Positions 1 through 9,376 of a stretch of 64,000 nt of DNA are shown in pieces (position 1 is the first letter of the stretch; each line of letters starts with the position of its first letter). The position numbers were made by a program, and so were the translations under genes. Source of the stretch: Alteromonas sp. RKMC-009. GTDB lineage: Bacteria; Pseudomonadota; Gammaproteobacteria; Enterobacterales; Alteromonadaceae. The DNA is taken from the NCBI RefSeq assembly GCF_003584565.2, contig NZ_CP031010.1, positions 2,480,001 to 2,544,000 of the forward strand, written 5' to 3'. The notes below the pieces were generated by a model. It saw only the letters and a list, made by a program, of their open reading frames with translations. It had not been told where the DNA came from and searched no databases.

Positions 1-1
1 A

Positions 2-1126
2 CTGGGTAAGCAGTTAAAAGCGGCCTGGTCAGGCTGGCATGTATCTCTGCTCAGCAGTAACCGCGATTTATTGCGAATGATGAAACTGCGCTCGTCAAAA
101 GACTACGGCATGAATAACGGTAAGCTGGAATGCCGGCTGGTTAATTATGTCATGGACGAAGACAACTGCCGGCAATTTGGCTCAGACGGGGTGAATCACG
201 AATTCGCTAACCGGCTGAAGAAGAATCTTAAAAAGCTGAAAAGCTGGGTAAAACAACAGGACACCAACTGTTACCGTATTTATGACGCCGATTTGCCTGA
301 TTACAATGTGGCTATTGATGTGTATGGTGACTGGCTTGTTGTGCAGGAATATGCGCCACCGAAAACCATTTCTGAAGACAAAGCGCGTCGCCGCTTACAG
401 GAAGTGCTGTTGCATTTGCCGGCAGTAACCGGCACAAACCCGAAGCAAATTGCGTTAAAAGTGCGCAGCCAGCAAAAGGGTAAAAACCAGTACGAAAAAA
501 TGGATCAGAAAGGTGATCGGCTGACTGTTTACGAAAACGGTGCGAAACTGCTGGTTAACCTGACAGATTATCTTGATACAGGATTATTTCTCGATCACCG
601 TGACACCCGTAAACTGGTGTCACAACGGGTGAAAAATAAAGATGTTCTGAACCTGTTTTCATATACTGGCAGTGTCTCTGTGCACGCTGCATTGGGTGGT
701 GCCCGTTCTGTGACTACTGTCGATATGTCGAAAACCTATCTGGACTGGGCGAAAGACAACATGACACTGAATAAAGTGAAAGGCGCCAATGCCTTTATTC
801 AGGCTGATTGTACGACGTGGCTAAAAACGCACCCAGGCAAATACGATTTTATTTTTATCGACCCGCCGTCGTTTTCAAATTCAAAACGTATGCAGGACAC
901 CTTTGATGTTCAGCGTGACCACGTTGCTTTGCTGAAAGATGCGTTCCGTTGTCTGAATGACGGCGGCGAAGTGATGTTTTCGAATAACCGCCGGGGCTTC
1001 AAGCTTGATGCTGATGCGTTAGCCGGAGCCGGATATAAAGACATTGAAGATATTACCGCAAAAACTATTCCGGAAGATTTCGCCCGGCATGCAAATATTC
1101 ACCAATGCTGGACGTTGAAGAAGTGA
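2..1126 (+). CDS. rlmL: 23S rRNA methyltransferase RlmL/RlmK, C-terminal part (5' end outside window)
   Basis: The reading frame is already open at base 2 and continues upstream of the window, so this is the C-terminal ~374 residues of a protein that is about 700 residues in E. coli. RlmKL is a fused enzyme: its N-terminal half makes m2G2445 and its C-terminal half makes m7G2069 in 23S rRNA. The visible part is the RlmK-type Rossmann methyltransferase: a SAM-binding segment (NLFSYTGSVSVHAALGGA), an acidic strand end (TTVDMS) and the catalytic-loop motif DPPSFSNSKRM. The TTG at 71 is an internal codon, not the start. The stop overlaps the start of the next gene, and rlmL-uup neighbours are typical of gammaproteobacteria. 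Confidence 0.95.
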   Translation: MGKQLKAAWSGWHVSLLSSNRDLLRMMKLRSSKDYGMNNGKLECRLVNYVMDEDNCRQFGSDGVNHEFANRLKKNLKKLKSWVKQQDTNCYRIYDADLPDYNVAIDVYGDWLVVQEYAPPKTISEDKARRRLQEVLLHLPAVTGTNPKQIALKVRSQQKGKNQYEKMDQKGDRLTVYENGAKLLVNLTDYLDTGLFLDHRDTRKLVSQRVKNKDVLNLFSYTGSVSVHAALGGARSVTTVDMSKTYLDWAKDNMTLNKVKGANAFIQADCTTWLKTHPGKYDFIFIDPPSFSNSKRMQDTFDVQRDHVALLKDAFRCLNDGGEVMFSNNRRGFKLDADALAGAGYKDIEDITAKTIPEDFARHANIHQCWTLKK

Positions 1127-1356
1127 AATTAGCGTTTTATACAGGACCGGGTTGTCATTTATGTGATCTTGCCAGTGATGTGCTGGCACAAACTCACCAG
1201 GCGCCGTTGCTGGACATTACAAAATGTAACATCCGCGACGACGCAAACCTGTATCATCTGTATGCAGTCCGTATTCCTGTGATCAAACGCATGGATACCG
1301 GTGCCGAACTTGGCTGGCCTTTTGACGTAGAACAGGCAGAATCCTTTTTATCATGA
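1105..1356 (+). CDS. Glutaredoxin-like (DUF836-type) thioredoxin-fold protein
   Basis: An 83-residue thioredoxin-fold protein with a CxxC redox pair near the N terminus (GPGCHLCDLA) and a cis-proline-like segment (VRIPVIKR), as in the short glutaredoxin-like family that lies between rlmL and uup in related bacteria. The substrate is unknown and a cytosolic thiol-disulfide role is inferred. The ATG at 1105 overlaps rlmL by 22 bases. A GTG at 1123 overlaps the rlmL stop as GTGA and would start the protein just before the first beta strand (77 residues), which is equally plausible. The stop overlaps the uup ATG by 4 bases, so the three genes are translationally coupled. Confidence 0.85.
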   Translation: MLDVEEVKLAFYTGPGCHLCDLASDVLAQTHQAPLLDITKCNIRDDANLYHLYAVRIPVIKRMDTGAELGWPFDVEQAESFLS

Positions 1357-3278
1357 GTGTAATTCAGTTAAAAAACATCACCGTTATCTACGGTAATCCG
1401 CCATTACTTGATGGCGTTGAATTAGTGGTTCAACCCGGTGAACGGGTGTGCCTGGTCGGACGAAATGGCAGTGGAAAATCCACGCTTATGAAAGTGCTGG
1501 CCGGAGACATTATCGCTGACGACGGGCAGCGTATTATCGACAGTAAAACCATTGTTGCGAGACTGGAACAGGATCCTCCGCAAACTGTTGATATCTCACT
1601 GTTTGACTATGTGGCCGAAGGGCTTGCCGATGTGGGCGATATTCTTAAGCAGTATTTTCATCAGACCCGTAAGGTGTCGGAAGATCCTTCCGAAGCCAAC
1701 CTGAATAAACTGCAACACCTGCAGGAAGCGCTTGAGAGCCGCGATGCATGGCAGTTCGAGCAGCAAATAGAACAAACCCTTACCATGCTGAAACTGGATG
1801 CGGACATGTCTTTGTCCACGCTGTCCGGTGGCTGGAGAAGAAAAGCGGCACTGGCCAGAGCGCTGGTGCGTCAGCCCGACTTATTACTTCTTGATGAGCC
1901 GACTAACCACCTTGATATTGAAATGATTCGCTGGCTGGAACAAAGCTTAACGGCGTTCCGCGGTGCAATCGTTTTTATCAGTCACGACCGTGCATTCATT
2001 CGCAACATGGCAACCCGTATTGTGGATCTCGACCGTGGTTCGCTGACCAGTTACCCCGGTAACTACGCCACCTACCTGGAAAAGAAACAACAGGATCTGG
2101 ATATCGAGGCTGCCCAGAATGCAGAGTTTGATAAGAAACTGGCTCAGGAAGAAGTGTGGATCCGTCAGGGCATTAAAGCCCGCAGGACCCGTAATGAGGG
2201 CAGGGTAAGGGCACTTAAAAAGCTTCGTGAAACCCGCAAAGCCCGTCGCGAAACCCAGGGCAATGCCGTTGTGGCACAACATGCCGGCTCCCGCTCAGGT
2301 AAAATGGTGTTTGAGGTAACTGATGCCAGTTACAGCTACGGCGAGAAAGCCATTGTGAAACACCTTAACCTTAACCTGTTAAGGGGCGATAAACTTGCGC
2401 TCATCGGCCCGAACGGTAGCGGTAAATCTACCCTTATCAAGTTATTACTGGGTGAACTGGCTCCGCAATCCGGTAACGTCCGCCAGGGCGTTAATCTGGA
2501 AGTCGCGTATTTTGATCAGCATCGCCACGGCCTGGAACTTGAGAAGTCAGTCATTGACGCTGTCGGTGACGGAAAGCGTGATTTGATGGTAAATGGCCAC
2601 CCCAGACATGTGATCAGTTATCTGCAGGACTATTTATTTACCCCGGAGCGTGTGAATGCCCCGGTAAAATCCCTGTCAGGTGGTGAGAAAAACCGTCTGA
2701 TGCTGGCAAAGCTGATGCTGAAACCCAGCAACTTACTGGTGCTCGACGAACCGACCAACGACCTGGACGTTGAGACGCTGGAAATGCTGGAAACCTTGCT
2801 GAATGAATATGAAGGCACGGTATTACTTGTCAGCCACGACCGTGAGTTTGTGGATAACGTCGCTAACAGTTGCCTGGTGTTTGAAGGCGAGGGTGAGCTC
2901 AAAGAATTTATCGGCGGCTTCACAGATGTGGAGAGCTGGTATAAGCAAAATGCAGCACAGAAAACTGCAGAGGCAAAGGTAAAAGATGAAACTAAACTGG
3001 TTTCTGACAGTCCTAAGCCAAAGTCTTCAGTACGCAAGACGAAAAAGTTATCATATAAAGATCAACGTGAACTGGATTCTCTGCCTGCAGAGATAGAAAC
3101 GCTGGAAACCGCGTTAGCAGAATTACAGGAACAAGTGAATGATCCTGAGTTTTTTAAACAAACTGCCGACAGCACAGCCGCAACTCTGGCCACGTTATCA
3201 GAAACAGAAGAAACCCTATCCCGGAAATATGCGCGCTGGGATGAACTGGAAAGCATGCTGGAAGACACTCAGCAGTAA
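1353..3278 (+). CDS. uup: ABC-F family ATPase Uup
   Basis: A 641-residue soluble ABC-F protein with two ATPase cassettes and no membrane segments. Cassette 1 has Walker A GRNGSGKST, signature LSGGWRRKAALARA and Walker B LLLLDEPTNHLD. Cassette 2 has GPNGSGKST, LSGGEKNRLMLAKL and LLVLDEPTNDLD. Between them lies the basic, helical ABC-F linker (about residues 230-300), and the last ~80 residues form the charged coiled-coil domain that marks Uup and binds DNA in E. coli. Family knowledge places ABC-F proteins on the ribosome, and uup mutants change the precision of transposon excision. The ATG overlaps the previous stop as ATGA. Confidence 0.96.
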   Translation: MSVIQLKNITVIYGNPPLLDGVELVVQPGERVCLVGRNGSGKSTLMKVLAGDIIADDGQRIIDSKTIVARLEQDPPQTVDISLFDYVAEGLADVGDILKQYFHQTRKVSEDPSEANLNKLQHLQEALESRDAWQFEQQIEQTLTMLKLDADMSLSTLSGGWRRKAALARALVRQPDLLLLDEPTNHLDIEMIRWLEQSLTAFRGAIVFISHDRAFIRNMATRIVDLDRGSLTSYPGNYATYLEKKQQDLDIEAAQNAEFDKKLAQEEVWIRQGIKARRTRNEGRVRALKKLRETRKARRETQGNAVVAQHAGSRSGKMVFEVTDASYSYGEKAIVKHLNLNLLRGDKLALIGPNGSGKSTLIKLLLGELAPQSGNVRQGVNLEVAYFDQHRHGLELEKSVIDAVGDGKRDLMVNGHPRHVISYLQDYLFTPERVNAPVKSLSGGEKNRLMLAKLMLKPSNLLVLDEPTNDLDVETLEMLETLLNEYEGTVLLVSHDREFVDNVANSCLVFEGEGELKEFIGGFTDVESWYKQNAAQKTAEAKVKDETKLVSDSPKPKSSVRKTKKLSYKDQRELDSLPAEIETLETALAELQEQVNDPEFFKQTADSTAATLATLSETEETLSRKYARWDELESMLEDTQQ

Positions 3279-3290
3279 TTAGGATTATAA

Positions 3291-5051
3291 ATGAAATTAA
3301 CACAGCTTGCCGCTGCCATGGCAATGACCACTGCGTCAGCTTCTGCCCTGGCCGCCACCTATACAGTCACACCTGTACCAGTCAGGGATATCAGTATTAA
3401 CAATTTTGCCCAGTCTATCGACGAGTCCGGCTTCACGGTGACGATGACATCAGCAGAATTTAATCCACCCATCGACCTCGATTTTCTGGAAGAATCCGGA
3501 TTTATCGACAACAACGCATCGACTTTCGAAAGTGAAGACGACGTCAGACAGGGCATTTTCTCAGATGTGGATTACACCACGATTGTTACCGGTTTACTGT
3601 CTCACAGCACGACTGCCCGGAATGCATTTGTTTACCAGCATCTGACGCCTTACCGCTCGTATATCACTGATACGACAGATGCCGATCTCATCCCAGGTCT
3701 GGATGCGTGGTCGGAACTGTTTGATGATTACGCCCATGCGGTTACAACCTATGCACGTGACAGTCTGAACGGTGATTATGTTACCGGCTCAACTGAAGGC
3801 CCGTACTACGAGCTGGATTATGAAGATGAAGACGGCAACGATACCACTTATGTACTTAACGACATCAAGTCTACGGCCTTTGTCAGTGTAAATGGTGAAA
3901 CCAAACTGCTGGCTTCTGAAGACGATACGTTAAACGGTCTCAGTCAGGCGTTTGCCATTAACAATAATCTTCAGGTTGTGGGCAACAGCATGGTTGACCA
4001 CATTGAAGGCATTGATGACGCCATTGAAGCCTGTGAAGAAGAAGAAACCCGTGGTGACATTCCTGTAGAATATTGCTACCGCAGTATCCGTGTAGACGCA
4101 TCTTCAGATACATCCACCTACGGCTTCCGTTTACCGGCTGTGGGCGACCGTTCAACGCCGGGTGTGCACATCCGTGCCACTGTCTGGCAGTTAGATGCTA
4201 ACGGCAACACGATTACTACCGATACTTATCCGCTGGTGTTTGAACCTGATGCCGATGATGAGTCTGCATACTGGTCGCTGGCGCAGGATATTAATGATCA
4301 GGGTATCGCTGTAGGTGCGTCATCTCTTGACGAAATTGCTTACATCCGCCGTCCTTCCGGTTATAGCTATGAACGCCTGAATGTTGCAGTGAGTTATGCA
4401 GAGGGCGAAACAACCGAAATGTTACCCCGTGACGAAAATATCATGTCCGAAGCAGTTGCCATCAACAATGACAACTGGGTAACAGGTTACGTACTACGTG
4501 CCCCTAACGATACTGCCCGTAATCGTGTGTTCGTTTACAACCTGGACACAGGTGAAGCACTGTATCCGGAAGGCTTCTTTACCAATGCCGGCGCAGAAGG
4601 TAAGGGCATCAACAATAACAACATTGTGGTTGGCTCGTCAGAATACGACTCCACTGTTGATACAAACCGTGAAACCCACGGCTTCATGTACGACATTGAA
4701 GCGAAAGAAATGACGGATCTGAACGATCTGTTACCTTGTGACAGTGTTTACACCATTGTCGATGCCATTGATATCAATGACAGCAATGAGATTATTGCAA
4801 ATGCCCGCTACCGTACCGGTGAACGTTATGTAACGGGTGTGGAAGTGATTGACGATGAAGGTGAAACGCCCATCGACGATACCATTATTGCAGTGAAACT
4901 CACGCCGCTGGAAAACGGAGAAGTGGAGACCTGTGACATTCCTGAAGATGAAATTGACGATGTGGCTTACGAGCGTAAAGGTGCGGCAATTTCTCCATGG
5001 TGGCTGTTATTAACAGGCGGCTTACTCGCGTTCAGACGACGTAAACAGTAA
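3291..5051 (+). CDS. DUF3466 family exported protein with C-terminal membrane anchor
   Basis: A 586-residue acidic protein of unknown function. It starts with a signal peptide (MKLTQLAAAMAMTTASASALAA). The body carries recurring segments of the type 'INxxxxVVGxS/GxA' (for example AINNNLQVVGNS, DINDQGIAVGASS, GINNNNIVVGSS), which suggest a repeated beta structure like that of DUF3466 proteins. The C terminus is a short hydrophobic stretch followed by an arginine cluster (WWLLLTGGLLAFRRRKQ), resembling the anchor-plus-basic-tail layout of exported-protein sorting signals. It starts 12 bases after uup, with AGGAT as a ribosome-binding site, and is followed by a strong terminator, so it is probably the last gene of the rlmL-uup operon. 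Confidence 0.82.
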   Translation: MKLTQLAAAMAMTTASASALAATYTVTPVPVRDISINNFAQSIDESGFTVTMTSAEFNPPIDLDFLEESGFIDNNASTFESEDDVRQGIFSDVDYTTIVTGLLSHSTTARNAFVYQHLTPYRSYITDTTDADLIPGLDAWSELFDDYAHAVTTYARDSLNGDYVTGSTEGPYYELDYEDEDGNDTTYVLNDIKSTAFVSVNGETKLLASEDDTLNGLSQAFAINNNLQVVGNSMVDHIEGIDDAIEACEEEETRGDIPVEYCYRSIRVDASSDTSTYGFRLPAVGDRSTPGVHIRATVWQLDANGNTITTDTYPLVFEPDADDESAYWSLAQDINDQGIAVGASSLDEIAYIRRPSGYSYERLNVAVSYAEGETTEMLPRDENIMSEAVAINNDNWVTGYVLRAPNDTARNRVFVYNLDTGEALYPEGFFTNAGAEGKGINNNNIVVGSSEYDSTVDTNRETHGFMYDIEAKEMTDLNDLLPCDSVYTIVDAIDINDSNEIIANARYRTGERYVTGVEVIDDEGETPIDDTIIAVKLTPLENGEVETCDIPEDEIDDVAYERKGAAISPWWLLLTGGLLAFRRRKQ

Positions 5052-5100
5052 TGTGAAATGAGCACTGTTTAGCCGCTGAAGAGCACGTAAACTGTGCTAA

Positions 5101-5156
5101 ATATGTACAGCGAGTCTATCAAAAACCGCACCAATGTGCGGTTTTTTTGTACATAT
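5101..5156 (+). terminator. Rho-independent terminator with a second enclosing inverted repeat
   Basis: A perfect 11-bp stem (AAAAACCGCAC, 5121-5131, with GTGCGGTTTTT, 5136-5146) closes a CAAT loop and runs into a T tract. It ends the DUF3466 transcript. A separate perfect 9-bp inverted repeat (ATATGTACA at 5101-5109, TGTACATAT at 5148-5156) encloses it. Confidence 0.9.
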
Positions 5157-5396
5157 AGTTTGACGTTTTAAAAAACGTAATATTTATGACAAAAAAATGT
5201 AACATTAAATTAGACAAATTTTCATTAACTTACTATTTGTCAATACCAAAAAAAATTTAATTAAGTTGAACCAAGCCTGCCTCTGCACTATCACATATGT
5301 GTGCGTGAAAAAACTTGAAGGCGCCATCAACCCATACTGACAGGAGAGCCCGATAGTCAATCACGGCACAGTTAAATAATCAAAAGAGGCTTATCA
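5157..5396 (+). promoter_or_regulatory. AT-rich intergenic region upstream of rmf
   Basis: Together with the terminator, the 345 bases between the DUF3466 gene and rmf contain no gene. The part after the terminator is AT-rich and holds short palindromes: ACGTTTT/AAAACGT at 5163-5178 and GACAAAT/ATTTGTC at 5213-5241. rmf transcription is growth-phase controlled in relatives, and these could be regulatory, but I cannot assign a promoter or a binding protein. Confidence 0.4.
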
Positions 5397-5573
5397 ATGA
5401 AACGACAAAAAAGAGATAAATTGACGCGTGCACACGCAAAAGGGTATCAAGCTGGTATCAGCGGTCGTTCAAAGGAGAACTGTCCATTTCAGGCTTTTGA
5501 CGCCAGGTCACAATGGCTCGGAGGCTGGAGGGAAGCCGTTGAAGACAGACAATTAGGATTCAACGTGCGTTAA
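5397..5573 (+). CDS. rmf: Ribosome modulation factor Rmf
   Basis: A 58-residue basic protein (MKRQKRDKLTRAHAKGYQAG at its start, then GRSKENCPF and RSQWLGGWREA). It matches Rmf in length and in the conserved AxxxGYxAGxxGR and WLxGWREA segments. Rmf dimerises 70S ribosomes into inactive 100S particles in stationary phase. The ribosome-binding site is AAGAGG just upstream. Its position beside fabA, transcribed towards it, is as in E. coli. A hairpin terminator follows 20 bases after the stop. Confidence 0.95.
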   Translation: MKRQKRDKLTRAHAKGYQAGISGRSKENCPFQAFDARSQWLGGWREAVEDRQLGFNVR

Positions 5574-5593
5574 GCATCTCTTTCAGTATAGGT

Positions 5594-5620
5594 AAGCCCC
5601 GATTTCACGGGGCTTTTTTA
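5594..5620 (+). terminator. Terminator between rmf and fabA
   Basis: The stem AAGCCCCG/CGGGGCTT (5594-5601 with 5608-5615) has a 6-base loop and is followed by TTTTTTA. It lies between the convergent rmf and fabA genes. The T tract favours rmf. On the minus strand the hairpin could also end fabA transcription, but the following bases are less T-rich. Confidence 0.85.
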
Positions 5621-5633
5621 TACCTGAAATAAA

Positions 5634-6152
5634 TCAGAATTTAGACGTGTCCTGGAACAGACCGACTTTCAAATCTTTTGCGGTATAAATAACACGGCCG
5701 TCTACTTCAACCTGGCCATCAGCCAGACCCATAAACAGTTTACGTTTAACTACACGCTTCATGTTGATGCGGTAGGTTACTTTTTTAGCCGTAGGCAAAA
5801 TTTGACCGGTAAATTTCACTTCACCTACGCCAAGAGCACGACCTTTACCGGGGCCACCGCTCCAGCCAAGGAAGAAACCCACCAGCTGCCACATGGCATC
5901 CAGACCCAGACAGCCGGGCATTACAGGGTCACCCGGGAAGTGGCAGTCAAAGAACCACAGATCAGGCGTGATATCCAGTTCGGCAATAATTTCGCCTTTA
6001 TCGTACTCACCGCCTTCTTCACTGATATGACTGATACGGTCCATCATCAGCATATTAGGAGCCGGTAATTGACTATTACCCGGCCCGAACATTTCACCGC
6101 GGCTACAGGCCAGCAAGTCTTCACGGTTAAAACTATTTTGTTTGTCGGACAT
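5634..6152 (-). CDS. fabA: 3-hydroxydecanoyl-ACP dehydratase/isomerase FabA
   Basis: A 172-residue hot-dog-fold enzyme, the normal length. FabA dehydrates 3-hydroxydecanoyl-ACP and isomerises trans-2- to cis-3-decenoyl-ACP, the branch point for unsaturated fatty acids in the type II pathway. The active-site helix region [20 protein letters not shown] contains the catalytic His (about 71) and Asp (about 85). The N-terminal [20 protein letters not shown] also matches the family. It is a monocistronic minus-strand gene convergent with rmf. An 18-bp FabR-like palindrome lies about 40 bases upstream of its start. Confidence 0.97.
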   Translation of the reverse strand: MSDKQNSFNREDLLACSRGEMFGPGNSQLPAPNMLMMDRISHISEEGGEYDKGEIIAELDITPDLWFFDCHFPGDPVMPGCLGLDAMWQLVGFFLGWSGGPGKGRALGVGEVKFTGQILPTAKKVTYRINMKRVVKRKLFMGLADGQVEVDGRVIYTAKDLKVGLFQDTSKF

Positions 6153-6190
6153 GATATCCCTTTGTTGTTAGATTTTCAGCGTGGTAATTT

Positions 6191-6208
6191 AGCGAACACT
6201 TGTACGCT
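6191..6208. promoter_or_regulatory. FabR-like operator upstream of fabA
   Basis: An 18-bp imperfect palindrome that reads AGCGTACAAGTGTTCGCT in the fabA direction (half-sites AGCGTACA and AGCGAACA). This agrees with the sequence I remember for FabR sites at fabA and fabB in gammaproteobacteria. It sits 39-56 bases before the fabA start codon, where a repressor could block the promoter. The function is inferred from the sequence match and the gene context. Confidence 0.7.
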
Positions 6209-6283
6209 AAACAACTCTGAACAGTCATTTATTGTGAAAATTTACATGTTACACTGTGCACGTAACCACGAGATGACAACGGT

Positions 6284-6544
6284 ATGACTGAAAAGAAAAA
6301 AGCCAATCCTTCCGCCAATGCTGAAAAACAGCGTCGTTTCCGCGAAAGACAAAAAGCAGCAGGAAAAAAAATGGTTCGTGGCTATGTCAGCCCCGAAGCC
6401 ATGCAGTGCTATAAAGAAATCAGCGATAAAACCGGATGGAGTGACAGTGAAGTACTGTCCAATGCGTTACGCATAACCTATGCAGCCTACAAGTGTGGTC
6501 AAATCCGTCTTTTGAATCAGTGGCTTAAAGATCAGAAGCGCTAG
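6284..6544 (+). CDS. Small basic protein, possible ribbon-helix-helix fold
   Basis: An 86-residue protein that I do not recognise by name. The N terminus is lysine/arginine rich ([18 protein letters not shown]). A short beta-like strand (MVRGYVS) and two helices ([32 protein letters not shown]) follow, which fits a ribbon-helix-helix DNA-binding layout like that of small plasmid and chromosomal repressors. It is divergent from fabA, and its last 20 bases overlap the 3' end of the opposing photolyase-like gene. A regulatory role is an inference from the predicted fold only. Confidence 0.7.
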   Translation: MTEKKKANPSANAEKQRRFRERQKAAGKKMVRGYVSPEAMQCYKEISDKTGWSDSEVLSNALRITYAAYKCGQIRLLNQWLKDQKR

Positions 6545-8066
6545 CCTTGGATTTTAACCAGCGCCGGGAAGGACTCGCGGATGTCGTGTGCTTTCTGACG
6601 ATCCGGGCTGACTCTCTGAGCACCTCTTCTCTTTCCCTGTAAGACCACAGCCGCTCTGCGGTTTGTTTATTGTGCTGTCTGATATCAATCACCGGCAGCA
6701 TGTAATCCCGTTGTATATCAAAATCCAGCATCGCTGCTTCCAGCGGCGGAATATCTGCCGGATTATGACACAGCGCTGCCGGCAGATTTTTTAGTTCCGG
6801 TACCCATTTTTTTATAAACACGGCTTCAGGATCGAGCCTGGCCGACTGGGTTGCAGGATTATATAACCTGACGGTGTGTATACCGGTAATACTGGCCTGC
6901 ATCTGAATCTGCGGAAAATGAATACCGGGCTCAAAATCAAGAAAAGCACGGGCAAGGTATTCTGCCGCGTGCCGCCAGTGCACGTTCATATGGTGACAAA
7001 GGAAACTGGTTACCATGGCACGCATGCGGAAATTGAGGTAGCCGGTGGCGGCGAGCGCCCGCATACAGGCATCCACCAGCGGGTAACCTGTTTTCCCGTT
7101 TATCCAAAACCAGGTGCGTCTGCTGGCCTCCGGTCCGTCGATGTAAGGAAAGCTTGCATATCCCGCATTTTGTGCCCGCCACTCCATTTCATGTTCGCTT
7201 TCAAATTTCTGAATAAAATGGCAGTGCCAGTGGATACGGGACATCAGTGCATTCAAAGCCTTTTTCCAGAGCGCTCCGTTGATGCCTCGCTGATGAATGA
7301 GTTCAGGCTTACGGTATTCAATATACTGAAAGACCTGTTTCACTGACAGATTACCCCATGCAAGATAAGGACTGAGCCGTGAGCAGGTGATACGTGCATC
7401 CGCCGGCCTGGATATGCCCTGATGGTATCGCTTGCCACGATCTGCAAGAAAGTGTTTTAAAACCTGCCATCCACGACGTTCGCCGCCGGGTTGCATGAGT
7501 GCACAATGCGGATAAGAGGGCGAGCCTGCGATACTTTCCAGCGGTGATTTCGTCCATTGCCACCAGTTCACTGTGGTTAAGGCAATGTCGTCAACGGGCT
7601 GTGACATTACCGTTTTCCAGTGCCTTTCCCAGTTCCGGCGGTTTATCAGTCCCCGGCTCACAGCGCCGCTGGCAAATTCAATATGGCGTATTTGCCGTGC
7701 CTGAAACCAGGTCTGCATGTGCAAGTCACGATCGAAGGTAATTTTAATCCCGGTTTCCTGATAGCTGTACACTTCCCGGACTGTACAGTGCGTTGCTATT
7801 TCGCTGAACGTCGCTTCAACTGTACGGGTTGTAGTCAGCACTGCGGCAGAGCCCGGCAACTGGTCGTTTATATCGGTGATACTCTGACAGATGAAGCGCC
7901 AGTGTCTGTCGCTCATGTGCGGATCCTGCATGAGTTCCGGCTCATAACAGAATACTAACAGCACCGGCAAGCCGCTCCGGGCGGCTTCTTTCAGGGGGGC
8001 ATGATCGCGCAGACGTAAATCCCGCTTGAGCCATACCACCGCAATATCGGGCTTCAGCTCAGCCAT
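6525..8066 (-). CDS. Atypical photolyase/cryptochrome family protein
   Basis: A 513-residue flavoprotein of the DNA photolyase superfamily. The N-terminal Rossmann antenna domain begins [16 protein letters not shown]. The C-terminal FAD domain has [19 protein letters not shown] followed by [14 protein letters not shown]. The usual WQW-A-x-G-x-DAAPYFRIFNP segment of CPD photolyases is replaced by [20 protein letters not shown], so it belongs neither with the PhrB at 9440 nor with Cry-DASH. It is probably FAD-binding and light-driven, but its substrate (CPD, 6-4 product, or none) cannot be read from the sequence. It starts 13 bases inside the end of the Cry-DASH gene, so the two are co-transcribed. 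Confidence 0.85.
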   Translation of the reverse strand: MAELKPDIAVVWLKRDLRLRDHAPLKEAARSGLPVLLVFCYEPELMQDPHMSDRHWRFICQSITDINDQLPGSAAVLTTTRTVEATFSEIATHCTVREVYSYQETGIKITFDRDLHMQTWFQARQIRHIEFASGAVSRGLINRRNWERHWKTVMSQPVDDIALTTVNWWQWTKSPLESIAGSPSYPHCALMQPGGERRGWQVLKHFLADRGKRYHQGISRPADARITCSRLSPYLAWGNLSVKQVFQYIEYRKPELIHQRGINGALWKKALNALMSRIHWHCHFIQKFESEHEMEWRAQNAGYASFPYIDGPEASRRTWFWINGKTGYPLVDACMRALAATGYLNFRMRAMVTSFLCHHMNVHWRHAAEYLARAFLDFEPGIHFPQIQMQASITGIHTVRLYNPATQSARLDPEAVFIKKWVPELKNLPAALCHNPADIPPLEAAMLDFDIQRDYMLPVIDIRQHNKQTAERLWSYREREEVLRESARIVRKHTTSASPSRRWLKSKASASDL

Positions 8067-9352
8067 TTGTTGATAAATGTCCGGTCCGGATCATACATAT
8101 TCGTCTGCTTTTCAAGGTCAAACTGGCGGTGGCCACGGGGATCATGACCCACTCCGCCAAGGTAGAGCCAGTTACCCCAGTTACTGCCGGGGTCGTAATC
8201 TACCAGACATTGTTCAAACCAGGCCGCCCCGTATTGCCAGTTTTGTCCCAGTTCATGGACCAGACAACTGGCAACCAGTTGTCTGCCCCGGTTAGACATG
8301 AAACCGGTTTGTTTAAGTTGCCGCATGCAGGCATCTACAATCAGATAGCCGGTTCTTCCTTGTTGCCAACGGATTATTTTGTCCGCATCGTAGTGACATG
8401 GACGTTTTTTATCCCGCAGTCCTGCTTGCAGATACCATTTTTTTCCGGGCCTGAGCTGGGCAAAATGAAAAAACTCCCGCCACAATAATTCAAAATAAAC
8501 CCAGTATGTGGACTCATTGGCTTCCACTTCATCTTCAAAACGCCTGAGCTCAAGATATACACGCCGGGGAGACAAGGCGCCTGCCGCAAGCCAGGGTGAG
8601 AAACGTGTACTGGCCGTATCGTCATCCAGCGCATTTCTGGTTTCTTTATAGCGCAGCACATGCCGGTGTTTGAAAAAGTACTCATTCAGCCGTTCCAGCG
8701 CAGCACTTTCTCCGTCACGAAAAAGAGGAGGTGTTTTGCTTTTCTCATGTACAGCCGTCACAGATTGCACTTCGGTGGCGAAGGGCGGTGGGTATGATAC
8801 CGGAGGATCTAATGGTAACTCCGGTATTGTGTTCCTCTCTGCTTGCTTGCGGAATTGTGTAAATTGCCCGGGCATTTCGTTAAGAGAAAAGGGGAGCGAA
8901 GACTGATTAAACAGGGAGCCGGCTTCTTTATACACCGTATTAATACCGTCACAGGCATCAACCACATGTTGCCAGTCCTGCAATTCGTAAAAACCCGGAT
9001 TCACATGTGCGCCAAGCCAGCTTACATCGTATTTTTTTATCAGTTTTGCAATGATAACAGCCGGGTTACCTTCAAGGATAAGTAACCTCTGGCCGAGAGG
9101 TACCAGGGCATCATCCAGTTCATCCAGACATTCAGCGATAAACTGTTCCCTGATTGCGCCGGTGCGTTGCGTGCCGAAAGGTGTGGTTTCTGACAGCCGG
9201 CTATCTCTGACATACACCAGCAGCAACTCCGTGACGTTCTGACACATCGCTTCCAGTGCCGGCATATCGTCAAGCCGTAAATCCTGACGGAACCAGAAAA
9301 TGCCCCTCACACGGGCCGGATATCTGCTTTTTGTATAGTGCGATGTTTTCAT
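8054..9352 (-). CDS. Cryptochrome DASH
   Basis: A 432-residue photolyase-family protein. The start is [15 protein letters not shown]. The FAD domain shows the DASH pattern: [54 protein letters not shown], then [18 protein letters not shown] and [13 protein letters not shown]. Cry-DASH proteins bind FAD and MTHF, repair CPDs in single-stranded DNA in vitro, and may act as photoreceptors. It is the first gene of the minus-strand arm, and its ATG faces the plus-strand phrB across 87 bases. Confidence 0.93.
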   Translation of the reverse strand: MKTSHYTKSRYPARVRGIFWFRQDLRLDDMPALEAMCQNVTELLLVYVRDSRLSETTPFGTQRTGAIREQFIAECLDELDDALVPLGQRLLILEGNPAVIIAKLIKKYDVSWLGAHVNPGFYELQDWQHVVDACDGINTVYKEAGSLFNQSSLPFSLNEMPGQFTQFRKQAERNTIPELPLDPPVSYPPPFATEVQSVTAVHEKSKTPPLFRDGESAALERLNEYFFKHRHVLRYKETRNALDDDTASTRFSPWLAAGALSPRRVYLELRRFEDEVEANESTYWVYFELLWREFFHFAQLRPGKKWYLQAGLRDKKRPCHYDADKIIRWQQGRTGYLIVDACMRQLKQTGFMSNRGRQLVASCLVHELGQNWQYGAAWFEQCLVDYDPGSNWGNWLYLGGVGHDPRGHRQFDLEKQTNMYDPDRTFINKWLS

Positions 9353-9376
9353 TACAAAACCTTAATTTTCACCCGT

